Positions 1-6,540 of a DNA stretch of 7,889 nucleotides are shown in pieces. Position numbers and translations under genes: made by a program. This stretch comes from Candidatus Aenigmatarchaeum sp. (GTDB lineage Archaea > Nanobdellota > Nanobdellia > Pacearchaeales > GW2011-AR1). The stretch spans positions 1 to 7,889 of the forward strand of contig DYHK01000023.1 of the NCBI GenBank assembly GCA_020724205.1. The letters run 5' to 3'. The notes beneath the pieces are model-generated. The model was not told the origin of the DNA. It ran no database searches and worked only from the letters and a program-made list of their open reading frames with translations. How positions within the stretch are numbered: position 1 is the stretch's first letter; each line of letters starts with the position of its first letter.

Positions 1-87
1 AAGCTAACATATTAAGTATGTAATTTTTGTAGAGATATATTATTACTCTTAACTATAGATATTCTTTTTACTTAATTCTGCACAACC

Positions 88-95
88 TTTAAATA
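88..95 (+). promoter_or_regulatory. TATA box of the TIM-barrel gene
   Basis: TTTAAATA is an archaeal TATA box, preceded by the A/C-rich stretch ACAACC in the BRE position. Its centre is about 34 bases before the ATG at 126. With the usual 25-27 base spacing, transcription would begin near 117, giving a leader of only about 9 bases. This also argues against the TTG at 111 as a start, because that codon would lie upstream of the predicted transcript start. Seen: the motif and its spacing. Inferred: the transcription start. Confidence 0.7.
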
Positions 96-99
96 GAAA

Positions 100-109
100 T
101 TAAGCTTAA
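100..109. promoter_or_regulatory. 10-bp palindrome between TATA box and start
   Basis: TTAAGCTTAA is a perfect 10-bp palindrome lying just downstream of the TATA box and before the predicted transcription start. A repressor bound here would block initiation, so it is a possible operator. In AT-rich DNA a short palindrome like this can also arise by chance, and no second copy was noticed in the window. Confidence 0.25.
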
Positions 110-116
110 CTTGATT

Positions 117-122
117 GGTGAT
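117..122 (+). promoter_or_regulatory. Shine-Dalgarno GGTGAT deciding the ATG at 126
   Basis: GGTGAT matches the archaeal anti-Shine-Dalgarno core and ends three bases before the ATG at 126. The spacing is short but usable. The match lies inside the reading frame if the TTG at 111 is used, so it supports the ATG at 126 as the true start. It would sit at the very 5' end of the predicted transcript. Confidence 0.6.
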
Positions 123-125
123 ATT

Positions 126-1931
126 ATGGCTGATTATGGAAATATTTATGGCGGAGCTTATTATCCTTTGGATGAGGGATATGGATTTATTGGAGTGAGA
201 CAGAAGGCTGGAGATTTTACTCTTGCTATTGATCCAAGAACATCTAATCAATTACAAGAAGCAAGCGGAAAATTAAATATGGGTGCAAAGAGTATTGAGA
301 TTCAGGGAACATTTGCAAAAACTCTTGATGCGATTCCTAAACAACATCTTGAAGAGATAAGGAGATTAAGCAAGTTAACTGGAAGTAGTTTGAGTTTTCA
401 TGGACCTTTAGTTGAACCTTCTGGTTTTGATGGGCAGGCAAATAGGTGGGATGAGGCAAATAGAAGACATTCTGAAACTCAGCTAGCTCAGGCTGTTGAG
501 AGAGCTCACGAGTTAGATCCTGAAGGAAATATAGTTGTTACAATTCACTCTACAGCAGCTCTTCCTGAATTATTGCAGAGAGAGAAAATTGGAAAGGAAG
601 AGAAGATAACAAGTATGTTTGTTGTTGATGATAGAACTGGAAGGGTTAGTCAGGTTAAAGAGACTCCAAGGTATTTTGAACAGAATATTAAGGGAGAAAC
701 TTATGAATTTAAACCATTTGAAGAGGTTAATAAGATAAACAAGGATGTTTGGGATAATCAGATTGGAGAGATTGCAAGACAGGCTGAAATCGCAACTTCT
801 AATTTACCTACAGGAGAGGAACCTAAAGGAGTAAGTGAACTTAAAAGACAATTGAGAAATGGAGAGATAACAAAAGAGGAAATTCAGCAACAAAACCCAG
901 AATTACTTCCTCTTGTGATGTCTGGAGATAGGGAGAGTTATGCTAGAGTACTCTTAAGAAACTCTTACGATCAGATTAAAGAATTATATGATGCAGCTTA
1001 TCATGCTGCTAAAAGAGAGGGAAGAAAAGATGATTTGCATAAATTAGAACAATTTTCTAAAGGATTATCAGGAGAGACTTTTGAAAAACTTAAAGAGCTT
1101 GACCTTGATACCTTAAATAAAGTTGTTCATCAGGGAATAGATTTACTTGAAGATATTAATCAGAAGCAGCCATTAAAATTATTTAGACCCTTTAATGATT
1201 TTGTAGTTGAAAAGTCTTCACAGACTTTTGCTAATGTTGCTTTGAATTCCTATAATAAGTTTGGTAGCAATTCTCCTATAATAAGTATTGAAAATCCTCC
1301 TGCTGGAAGTGGTTTAAGCAGAGCTGAAGATCTGAAAAAATTAATTGAGAGTTCCAGGAAGATCTTTGAAGATACACTAGTTGAGAAGGAAGGAAAGGGA
1401 AGAGATGAGGCGAGAAAGATAGCTGAAAAAGTTATTGGAGCTACATGGGATGTTGGCCATATAAATATGATCAGAAAGTTTGGATATGGTAAGGAAGATA
1501 CTATTAAAGAAGCTGAAAAAATTGCACCTTATTTGAAGCATATTCACTTATCTGATAATTTTGGAATGGAACATACAGAACTTCCAATGGGTATGGGAAA
1601 TGTTGCAACTAAAGAAATATTTGAAAAGTTTAAAGATAAGGTAAATAAAGTAAATAAGGTAGTAGAAGTAGGAGATTGGTGGCAGCATTTTAAGGCTTCT
1701 CCATTAGCAGATACTTTCGCAGCCTTTGGATCTCCTGTTACTTCTGGAGGTAGTGGATACTGGAACACAAATTTTAATAGGTATGGAAATTACTTTGGAG
1801 GTTATGGAACAACACTACCTGAACAGCACTTTTCTCTTTATGGAGGAGGCTTTTCAGGATTGCCAACAGAATTAGGTGGACAGATCCCAGGAAAGAATTC
1901 AAGAGCAACTGGCGGAACTCCATTAGCTTAA
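126..1931 (+). CDS. Endonuclease IV / xylose-isomerase-like TIM-barrel protein with large insertion and Gly/Tyr-rich tail
   Basis: A 601-residue protein with the signature strands of the AP endonuclease 2 / sugar-isomerase TIM-barrel superfamily. In order: first strand KSIEIQG (55-61); FHGP with His92; VVTIHST with His141; ISIENPPAGSG with Glu389, matching the ENTAGQG motif of endonuclease IV; WDVGH with Asp442 and His445; HIHLSDN with His474; MEHTELPMGMG with His483; and VVEVG with Glu514. These correspond to eight of the nine trinuclear metal ligands of endonuclease IV; the aspartate two before His483 appears to be methionine. About 245 residues, mostly charged helices, separate His141 from Glu389, against about 36 in E. 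coli Nfo, so there is an insertion of roughly 200 residues. Residues 535-601 form a Gly/Tyr/Phe/Asn-rich tail, and the N terminus (1-20) is also Gly/Tyr-rich. The ATG at 126 is chosen over the TTG at 111 because of the GGTGAT and TATA positions. Substrate unknown: an AP-site nuclease or a sugar-phosphate isomerase/epimerase are both possible. Confidence 0.8.
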   Translation: MADYGNIYGGAYYPLDEGYGFIGVRQKAGDFTLAIDPRTSNQLQEASGKLNMGAKSIEIQGTFAKTLDAIPKQHLEEIRRLSKLTGSSLSFHGPLVEPSGFDGQANRWDEANRRHSETQLAQAVERAHELDPEGNIVVTIHSTAALPELLQREKIGKEEKITSMFVVDDRTGRVSQVKETPRYFEQNIKGETYEFKPFEEVNKINKDVWDNQIGEIARQAEIATSNLPTGEEPKGVSELKRQLRNGEITKEEIQQQNPELLPLVMSGDRESYARVLLRNSYDQIKELYDAAYHAAKREGRKDDLHKLEQFSKGLSGETFEKLKELDLDTLNKVVHQGIDLLEDINQKQPLKLFRPFNDFVVEKSSQTFANVALNSYNKFGSNSPIISIENPPAGSGLSRAEDLKKLIESSRKIFEDTLVEKEGKGRDEARKIAEKVIGATWDVGHINMIRKFGYGKEDTIKEAEKIAPYLKHIHLSDNFGMEHTELPMGMGNVATKEIFEKFKDKVNKVNKVVEVGDWWQHFKASPLADTFAAFGSPVTSGGSGYWNTNFNRYGNYFGGYGTTLPEQHFSLYGGGFSGLPTELGGQIPGKNSRATGGTPLA

Positions 1932-1962
1932 TAAATAAGATTTAAAAAGAAAATTTACCTGC

Positions 1963-1970
1963 TTTTATTA
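1963..1970 (+). promoter_or_regulatory. Possible TATA box of the nucleotidyltransferase gene
   Basis: TTTTATTA is centred about 25 bases before the ATG at 1991, the spacing expected for a leaderless archaeal transcript, and no Shine-Dalgarno motif precedes that ATG. A second A/T run (TTTAAAAAG, 1941-1949) lies further up. The box is weaker than the TTTAAATA of the first gene. Read-through from the upstream gene, 59 bases away, is an equally good source of transcript. Confidence 0.35.
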
Positions 1971-1990
1971 TCTAAAAAAGAGTAGTAATA

Positions 1991-2815
1991 ATGAGTAAGA
2001 AAAAATCTGGAAAGATTAGAAAATTAAAAGAGGATAGAAAAGTAGATTTTAGAAATGATAGAGAGATAGCAATGGATTTTTCTGTTAAGGTTTATAAAAA
2101 ATTTGATAAAATGATAAAGGCTATTGTTCTTTTTGGAAGCTCTGCAAAAAATACAGCTACTTCTAACTCAGATATAGATTTAGTTATAATTATTGATGAT
2201 GCAACAATTCAGTGGGATCAGGAGTTAATTGCCTGGTATAGAGAGGAGTTAGGAAAATTAGCAAAATCTCATAATTATATTAAAGAGTTACATTTGACAA
2301 CTGTTAAGATAACTACTTGGTGGAATGACCTAATGAAGGGAGACCCTACTGTTATCAATATGCTTAGGTATGGAGAGGCTTTAGTTGATGTTGGTGGGTT
2401 TTTCAATCCAATTAAACATCTTTTAATCAATGGGAGGATTAAACCAACTCCAGAGGCAATATATACTGCTTTGGAAAGAGCTCCCGAACATTTTAGAAGA
2501 AGTAAGATTGCAGAGCTTAGTGCAATTGAGGGACTGTTTTGGGCAATGGTTGATTCTTCTCAGGCTGCCTTAATGTCCCATGGAGCTTTACCTCCTTCAC
2601 CAGAGAATATAGCTATTATGTTAAAAGAGGTTTTTGTAGATAATAAAAAATTAAAGTTAGATTATGTTAGTTGGTATAGAGACCTTTACATCTTTCATAA
2701 AAAAATATCTCATGGAGAGATAACTGAAATAAAAGGAAATGATATTGATGTCTGGCAGAAAAGAACTGAAGAATTTATGAAGGTAATGATTCAGCTTGTA
2801 AGAGAAACTCTTTAA
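1991..2815 (+). CDS. Pol-beta superfamily nucleotidyltransferase with C-terminal helical (possibly HEPN-like) region
   Basis: A 274-residue protein. A basic N terminus (nine Lys/Arg in the first 17 residues) leads into a nucleotidyltransferase domain with VLFGSS (46-51; helix-capping Gly-Ser motif) and SDIDL (60-64; metal-binding Asp61 and Asp63). This is the NTP_transf_2 pattern of the minimal nucleotidyltransferases, which transfer a nucleotide from an NTP to a protein, RNA or small molecule. The third carboxylate, expected on a later strand near KELHLTTVKI (98-107), is not evident. Residues 150-274 are helical and include RDLYIFH (230-236), an R-x5-H spacing that fits the Rx4-6H motif of HEPN nuclease domains, which often pair with such transferases as toxin-antitoxin modules. 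Here both parts would be in one chain. The HEPN assignment is tentative. The gene follows the TIM-barrel gene by 59 bases and its stop overlaps that of the convergent gene. Confidence 0.8.
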   Translation: MSKKKSGKIRKLKEDRKVDFRNDREIAMDFSVKVYKKFDKMIKAIVLFGSSAKNTATSNSDIDLVIIIDDATIQWDQELIAWYREELGKLAKSHNYIKELHLTTVKITTWWNDLMKGDPTVINMLRYGEALVDVGGFFNPIKHLLINGRIKPTPEAIYTALERAPEHFRRSKIAELSAIEGLFWAMVDSSQAALMSHGALPPSPENIAIMLKEVFVDNKKLKLDYVSWYRDLYIFHKKISHGEITEIKGNDIDVWQKRTEEFMKVMIQLVRETL

Positions 2816-3615
2816 GCTGCCTTTAATGCCTTTTCAGCAGCTTTATTTCTCTTTGATATTTCAGATCTTGTAAGATCATCTGAGTATCCTACTCCAATTT
2901 GAGAGTATAATTCTTTTTGATCTTTTTCTTCTGCTGATCCCTGAACTCCACTTAGGTAAGCTACTGCTAAATCTTTATTGAAATATTTTTCTATGTCTTC
3001 TTCACTTTTTACTTTTGTAGGTTCAGTAATGAAGTAATTAGTGAATTTTTGAGCCTGTATTTTTGTACGGGTACTTATTAGTTTTTCCATTAATTCCTTG
3101 TTGTCTTTATTTTTTTCAAGCAATAATTTAACTGCATCATTTTTTGATGATCCAATATATGCTTTTATATCTTTTTTAGCATTTATTTTTTCAAATGTTT
3201 TAAATTCCTTATGTGCTTTACCTATTTCTCCGAATTCTTCACCTTCTCCACTATATGCTGGAGATTTAAGCAATACACCATACATTCCTTTAAGATCTAT
3301 TTCTTCAAGTATTGGTAAGTAATTAGGTTCTACTAGTTCTACTAATCCTGACTTAGAATTTTTAAATGCTTTATTGAAGAATTTTCCAGCCATTTCATTA
3401 AGACTTTCTTGAGAAGCTTCTTCAATTAAAGTAGTAATTTCTTCAGGAGAAGTATCTCCGTTATATAAGACAATTAGTCTAGCTAACTCTCTGTCAACAT
3501 TACCGTCATCTGAGAAACCCTTTCCCGCCTCTATTCTAGCTTTTAAATTTTCAAATATAGAAACGTGATTTCCAAATCTTTTTATTTCTCCTTTAATTAC
3601 ATCATCTAGTGTCAT
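2812..3615 (-). CDS. Hypothetical 267-residue charged helical protein
   Basis: Not recognised. The protein is rich in Lys, Glu, Asp and Ser and should be mostly alpha-helical and soluble. There is no signal peptide, transmembrane segment, cysteine cluster or nucleotide-binding motif. A central stretch with short Gly/Ser/Glu-rich loops (about 108-135) separates two helical halves. It ends in an Ala/Lys-rich helix (about 250-267). The ATG at 3613-3615 is the only start available, because the frame closes upstream with a TAA at 3649-3651 and no other start codon lies between. A weak AGAGG (3628-3632) lies 12 bases upstream of it, and a good TATA box at 3675-3682 gives it its own promoter. It lies 104 bases after ppsA on the same strand. 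Its last four bases overlap the end of the nucleotidyltransferase gene tail to tail. The reading frame is long and uses the same codons as its neighbours, so it is probably real. Likely lineage-specific. Confidence 0.75.
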   Translation of the reverse strand: MTLDDVIKGEIKRFGNHVSIFENLKARIEAGKGFSDDGNVDRELARLIVLYNGDTSPEEITTLIEEASQESLNEMAGKFFNKAFKNSKSGLVELVEPNYLPILEEIDLKGMYGVLLKSPAYSGEGEEFGEIGKAHKEFKTFEKINAKKDIKAYIGSSKNDAVKLLLEKNKDNKELMEKLISTRTKIQAQKFTNYFITEPTKVKSEEDIEKYFNKDLAVAYLSGVQGSAEEKDQKELYSQIGVGYSDDLTRSEISKRNKAAEKALKAA

Positions 3616-3674
3616 TTTTTTGTTTTTCCTCTGTTTTATGAGTACTTTTTATTAATAATTACTAGAATAAAGGG

Positions 3675-3682
3675 TTTATAAA
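3675..3682 (-). promoter_or_regulatory. TATA box and BRE of the 267-residue gene
   Basis: On the minus strand CCGAAACA directly precedes TTTATAAA, a textbook BRE plus TATA pair (CGAAA then TTTATAAA). The centre is 63 bases before the ATG at 3615, which predicts transcription from about 3651 and a leader of roughly 36 bases containing the weak AGAGG at 3628-3632. The TATA core is itself palindromic, but the purine-rich BRE lies only on the minus-strand side, which sets the direction. It shows that the orphan gene can be expressed apart from ppsA. Confidence 0.7.
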
Positions 3683-3719
3683 TGTTTCGGTTTGTGTCTC
3701 CTTAGTAGTAGTGACAAAA

Positions 3720-6428
3720 TTAGAAGATGTCTAAAGAGGTGTTTTCCTCGGCTTTTTTGTTATCTTGAATATCTGGATTCTGTTTTTCCTGGTTAGAATG
3801 AGCTTTTTCAGCCTCTTCTATAGTCTTTTTTAGGATATCAATCTCTTTTTTTAGATCTGCTTTAAATTCTTCTGTGTCCTGATCATTTATCTTTGCATTT
3901 GATGTGCCTGCTATGTACTCTGGAATCTCATCATCTTCAAGAACTTTCTTCTCCTCGTGATCTTGGTATGCGTATCCATACACATTTTCATCCTCTTCAG
4001 ATTCTTGATTATTACTATCTATACCCTCATCAACTTCTTCAATATTATTACTTGATTCTTTATTCTCTTTATGTTCTATGACTTCTTTCTTGTTACTTTC
4101 TTTTTGTCTTACTTCTTTATCTCCATTTCCACTTTCAATTTTTGATACAAGCTCTGCAACATTATGAGCAGCATCGGCATTTACAGAGATGCTTGAAATT
4201 CCACTTTCTATAAGGAATTTGACCATTTCTGGATTGCTTCCTGCCTGACCGCAGATTGAAGATTCTACTTCGAATTCATTACAAGTTCTTATAACTCTTT
4301 TTATTGCATTTAACATTGCAGGGTGAGTTTCATTGTAGAGGTATTGCACTTGCTCGTTTCCTCTATCTATTGCAAGAGTATACTGTGTTAGGTCATTTGT
4401 TCCTAAGCTTATGAATTGCAAACCTTCTTTTAATAAGTCTTTAATTATTAGGCATGCTGCAGGAGTTTCCACCATTATTCCGAGCTTTATATTTTTTAAA
4501 TTTAGCAGTCCTAGTTTTTGAGCTATGGCTTTAGCTTCTCTTACCTCTTCCACAGAAATTATTTGAGGCATCATTATACCAAATATTTTATTTTTATGAG
4601 ACTCTGCACATGATTTAATAGCTGAGAATTCTGCTTCCAGTATTTTAGGATTTTTTAGTGAGAATCTGATACCGTGCATTCCAAGCATTGGATTTGCCTC
4701 TCTTTGTTTTGGAGAACCTTCTAGGTTTGAGAACTCATCAGATCTTATATCTGAGGTTCTTATCCATACCTCTTCAAAATGATTAGATATTTTCTTAATT
4801 CCACTTTCTATTACACTTTCATATTCTTTCATATTATTCTGCTTGACGAATAACATTGGATGTTTTCCTGATGAGGCAATTATCCCCTCAAGTCTTAAGA
4901 GTCCTACTGAGTTTATTTTTGTTTGAGCTGCTCTTTCTGCAAAATCTGGAAGATCTAGTATTAGTTTTATTTTTGTACGGGTTTTTATTTCTTTTATTGG
5001 AATGATTTCTGCTTTCTTTTCATTACCTGTTGAACCCTCATAAATTCTTCCTGTAAAACCATCCACTGTAACAATCTGGCCATCATGTAATGTTTTTGTT
5101 GCGTTTCCTGTTCCTACAACTGCAGGTATTCCCATTTCCCTACTTACTATTGCTGCATGACTTGTTATTCCTCCTTCGTCTGTTATTATTCCTGAGGATT
5201 TTTGCATTGTAACTACCATATCTGGGTTTGTCATTTCAGTAACTAGAATATCTCCTGCTTGGACTCTATCTAATTGAGATAAATCATGAATTATTCTTAC
5301 TCTTCCTGAGGATATTCCTGGTGAGGCTCCAAGACCCTCTAGTAAGACCTCTCCCTTTATTTCATTTTCATTATTAGATTTTACTTGAGTTGTTATAGGG
5401 CGAGATTGAACAATGTATATCTCTCCAGATTCAACTGCAAATTCAATATCCTGAGGCTTTCCATAGTGATTTTCTATTTTTACTGCATAGTTTGCCATTG
5501 CCTTTATTTCACGGTCTTCAAGAACTTGAGAGGCTGATCTTGATGGACTTAATCTTACCTGTTCTGTGTCTCCCTGAGAGTTTCTTGTTAGTGCTATTTT
5601 CTTTTCTGAAATACTTTTTTGTAAGATATTTAGGTCTGGAGAGACTTCATAATGGTCTGGTTTTATCATTCCAGAGACTATTCCTTCTCCTAGACCATAG
5701 ACTGCTTCAATTACTATGTTGTTGTTATTTTTTACAGGATTTTTTGTGAACATTACTCCTGATTTGTCAGAGTCTATCATTCTCTGAACAATTACTGATA
5801 GAGCAAATTTGTCTTTTGAGAAGCCTCTTTTTTTTCTGTAGTAGATTGCTCTTGCTGTGAATAAACTAGCTAGGACTTTTTTTACGTGAAGTATTAGAGC
5901 TGAGTTTCCTTTTACGTTAAGATAGCTTTCTTGTTGGCCTGCAAAGCTTGAGTCATCTAGATCTTCTGTTGTTGCACTTGATCTTACTGCAACAAATACT
6001 GGTTCTATACTATTTTTTAGAATACTTAGGGCGTATTTTCCAGCTGCTTCAAGTGATGATTTATCCACACTTAGATTTTCATAAGCTTCTATTATTTCTT
6101 CTTTTAAATCCTGAGGCATTTCTGCCTTTATTATTAGTTCTCTTATTTCTTTTGCTTTATCTTCAAGTTCCTGAGTGTAGTCAACATCAATACTTTCTAG
6201 AATTTCTTCAATCTGGTTTTTTATACCTGCTTTTTCAATAAAATGATAATAGGCTTTTGTCGTTATTACAAATGCTGGAGGTACTGGAAGTCTCGCATTA
6301 TACATTTCTGCTAGATTTGCTCCCTTTCCACCAGCTATCATTCCAGAGTTTTTGTTTAACTCTGATAACCAGCGTATAAACTCGTTAGTAGACTTTGGTT
6401 TACTAGAAAGATCACCTCTTGCTGCCAT
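3720..6428 (-). CDS. ppsA: Phosphoenolpyruvate synthase (pyruvate, water dikinase) with acidic C-terminal extension
   Basis: A cytosolic enzyme that converts pyruvate + ATP + water to phosphoenolpyruvate + AMP + phosphate; this is the entry to gluconeogenesis and is reversible in some archaea. The 902-residue protein has the full domain order. The ATP-binding domain (about 15-345) shows GGKGANL (33-39), VRSSATTED (148-156), FAGQQESYLNV (162-172), VMFTKNP (225-231) and IVQSRP (339-344). The swivelling domain (about 360-465) has GGITSHAAIVSRE with phospho-acceptor His424. The PEP/pyruvate barrel (about 485-764) has GLLRLE (Arg512), WIRTSD (Arg557), NPMLGMHGIR (579-588), MVETPA (Glu654), GTNDLTQ (Asn678, Asp679) and ICGQA (Cys726). 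All the expected catalytic residues are present, so it should be active. E. coli PpsA has 792 residues; the extra length here is an acidic tail from about 766. The ATG at 6428 fits the family's usual N terminus and a leaderless start. It follows the 104-residue orphan by 112 bases. Confidence 0.96.
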   Translation of the reverse strand: MAARGDLSSKPKSTNEFIRWLSELNKNSGMIAGGKGANLAEMYNARLPVPPAFVITTKAYYHFIEKAGIKNQIEEILESIDVDYTQELEDKAKEIRELIIKAEMPQDLKEEIIEAYENLSVDKSSLEAAGKYALSILKNSIEPVFVAVRSSATTEDLDDSSFAGQQESYLNVKGNSALILHVKKVLASLFTARAIYYRKKRGFSKDKFALSVIVQRMIDSDKSGVMFTKNPVKNNNNIVIEAVYGLGEGIVSGMIKPDHYEVSPDLNILQKSISEKKIALTRNSQGDTEQVRLSPSRSASQVLEDREIKAMANYAVKIENHYGKPQDIEFAVESGEIYIVQSRPITTQVKSNNENEIKGEVLLEGLGASPGISSGRVRIIHDLSQLDRVQAGDILVTEMTNPDMVVTMQKSSGIITDEGGITSHAAIVSREMGIPAVVGTGNATKTLHDGQIVTVDGFTGRIYEGSTGNEKKAEIIPIKEIKTRTKIKLILDLPDFAERAAQTKINSVGLLRLEGIIASSGKHPMLFVKQNNMKEYESVIESGIKKISNHFEEVWIRTSDIRSDEFSNLEGSPKQREANPMLGMHGIRFSLKNPKILEAEFSAIKSCAESHKNKIFGIMMPQIISVEEVREAKAIAQKLGLLNLKNIKLGIMVETPAACLIIKDLLKEGLQFISLGTNDLTQYTLAIDRGNEQVQYLYNETHPAMLNAIKRVIRTCNEFEVESSICGQAGSNPEMVKFLIESGISSISVNADAAHNVAELVSKIESGNGDKEVRQKESNKKEVIEHKENKESSNNIEEVDEGIDSNNQESEEDENVYGYAYQDHEEKKVLEDDEIPEYIAGTSNAKINDQDTEEFKADLKKEIDILKKTIEEAEKAHSNQEKQNPDIQDNKKAEENTSLDIF
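3723..4133 (-). other. Acidic, probably disordered C-terminal extension of PpsA
   Basis: Codons 766-902 of ppsA encode a tail beyond the last barrel elements (SISVNADAA, 746-754). By hand count about 41 of 137 residues are Asp/Glu against about 19 Lys/Arg, with many Asn, Ser and Gln, so it is strongly negative and probably disordered. One segment (about 853-878) has a heptad-like pattern and may form a short coiled coil. A Tyr-containing patch, YGYAYQDHEE (817-826), interrupts the acidic run. The frame continues from the enzyme core without a break. Its function is unknown; a binding or oligomerisation role is inference. Confidence 0.75.
4059..4118 (-). repeat. Degenerate tandem decapeptide repeat in the PpsA tail
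   Basis: Residues 771-780 (KEVRQKESNK) and 781-790 (KEVIEHKENK) are two adjacent ten-residue units sharing KEV, a central KE and a final NK pattern. This suggests the tail grew partly by a 30-bp duplication that has since diverged. The similarity is by eye; low-complexity Lys/Glu sequence can mimic it. Confidence 0.45.
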
Positions 6429-6448
6429 ATCTAAGCTAAAAAAAGATG

Positions 6449-6458
6449 ATTAATAAAG
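6449..6458 (-). promoter_or_regulatory. Probable TATA box of ppsA (leaderless start)
   Basis: On the minus strand CTTTATTAAT is centred about 25 bases before the ATG at 6428, preceded by an A-rich BRE-like stretch. That spacing puts transcription start at or next to the ATG, and no Shine-Dalgarno motif lies ahead of it, so a leaderless mRNA is likely. An alternative box, CATAAAAAA, lies about 10 bases further up and would give a short leader. Confidence 0.45.
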
Positions 6459-6514
6459 TTTTTTATGGTGAAAAAGTTCTATTAAAATACTCTTCTATGG
6501 TAAATAAGTTATTT

Positions 6515-6533
6515 TTTATTAATATTTAATAAA
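6515..6533. repeat. A/T-only inverted repeat between the orphan gene and ppsA
   Basis: TTTATTAA and TTAATAAA form a perfect 8-bp inverted repeat around a 3-base TAT centre. It begins 8 bases past the stop of the 104-residue gene and lies about 90 bases before ppsA. It could be a weak hairpin at the 3' end of the upstream transcript or a binding site. With no G or C in the stem and no T tract after it on the minus strand, it is not a convincing terminator. Confidence 0.3.
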
Positions 6534-6540
6534 CTTAAAG

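Noticed and set aside
111..113. TTG as the start of the TIM-barrel gene
   Set aside because: It would precede the transcript start predicted from the TATA box at 88-95, and GGTGAT is placed to serve the ATG at 126.
1641..1658. 9-base tandem repeat (GTAAATAAA, GTAAATAAG) giving KVNKVNKV
   Set aside because: Only two units in ordinary lysine-rich coding sequence before the last barrel strand; not a distinct repeat element.
1544..1768. 74-residue minus-strand reading frame opposite the TIM-barrel gene
   Set aside because: It lies wholly antisense to a well-supported gene, has no promoter or Shine-Dalgarno motif, and its sequence looks like a shadow of the coding strand.
1991..2815. A classical two-gene MNT-HEPN toxin-antitoxin locus
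   Set aside because: There is only one gene; no separate HEPN partner is adjacent, and the HEPN resemblance of the C-terminal half is weak.
3098..3322. 74-residue plus-strand reading frame opposite the 267-residue gene
   Set aside because: Phe/Ser/Leu-rich product typical of the complement of Lys/Glu-rich codons; no start signals.
3675..3682. Plus-strand antisense promoter from the palindromic TTTATAAA
   Set aside because: The BRE-like CGAAA lies only on the minus-strand side, and nothing downstream on the plus strand looks like a gene.
3893..4081. 62-residue plus-strand frame opposite the PpsA tail
   Set aside because: Leu/Tyr/His-rich shadow of the acidic tail codons; no start signals.
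5492..6241. Two Leu/Phe-rich plus-strand frames (5492-5749 and 5948-6241) that could look like membrane peptides
   Set aside because: Both are antisense to the catalytic core of ppsA; the hydrophobicity comes from reading the complement of Glu/Lys/Ser codons.
6515..6533. Intrinsic terminator at the inverted repeat
   Set aside because: The stem is all A/T and no T tract follows on the minus strand, so it is listed only as an inverted repeat.
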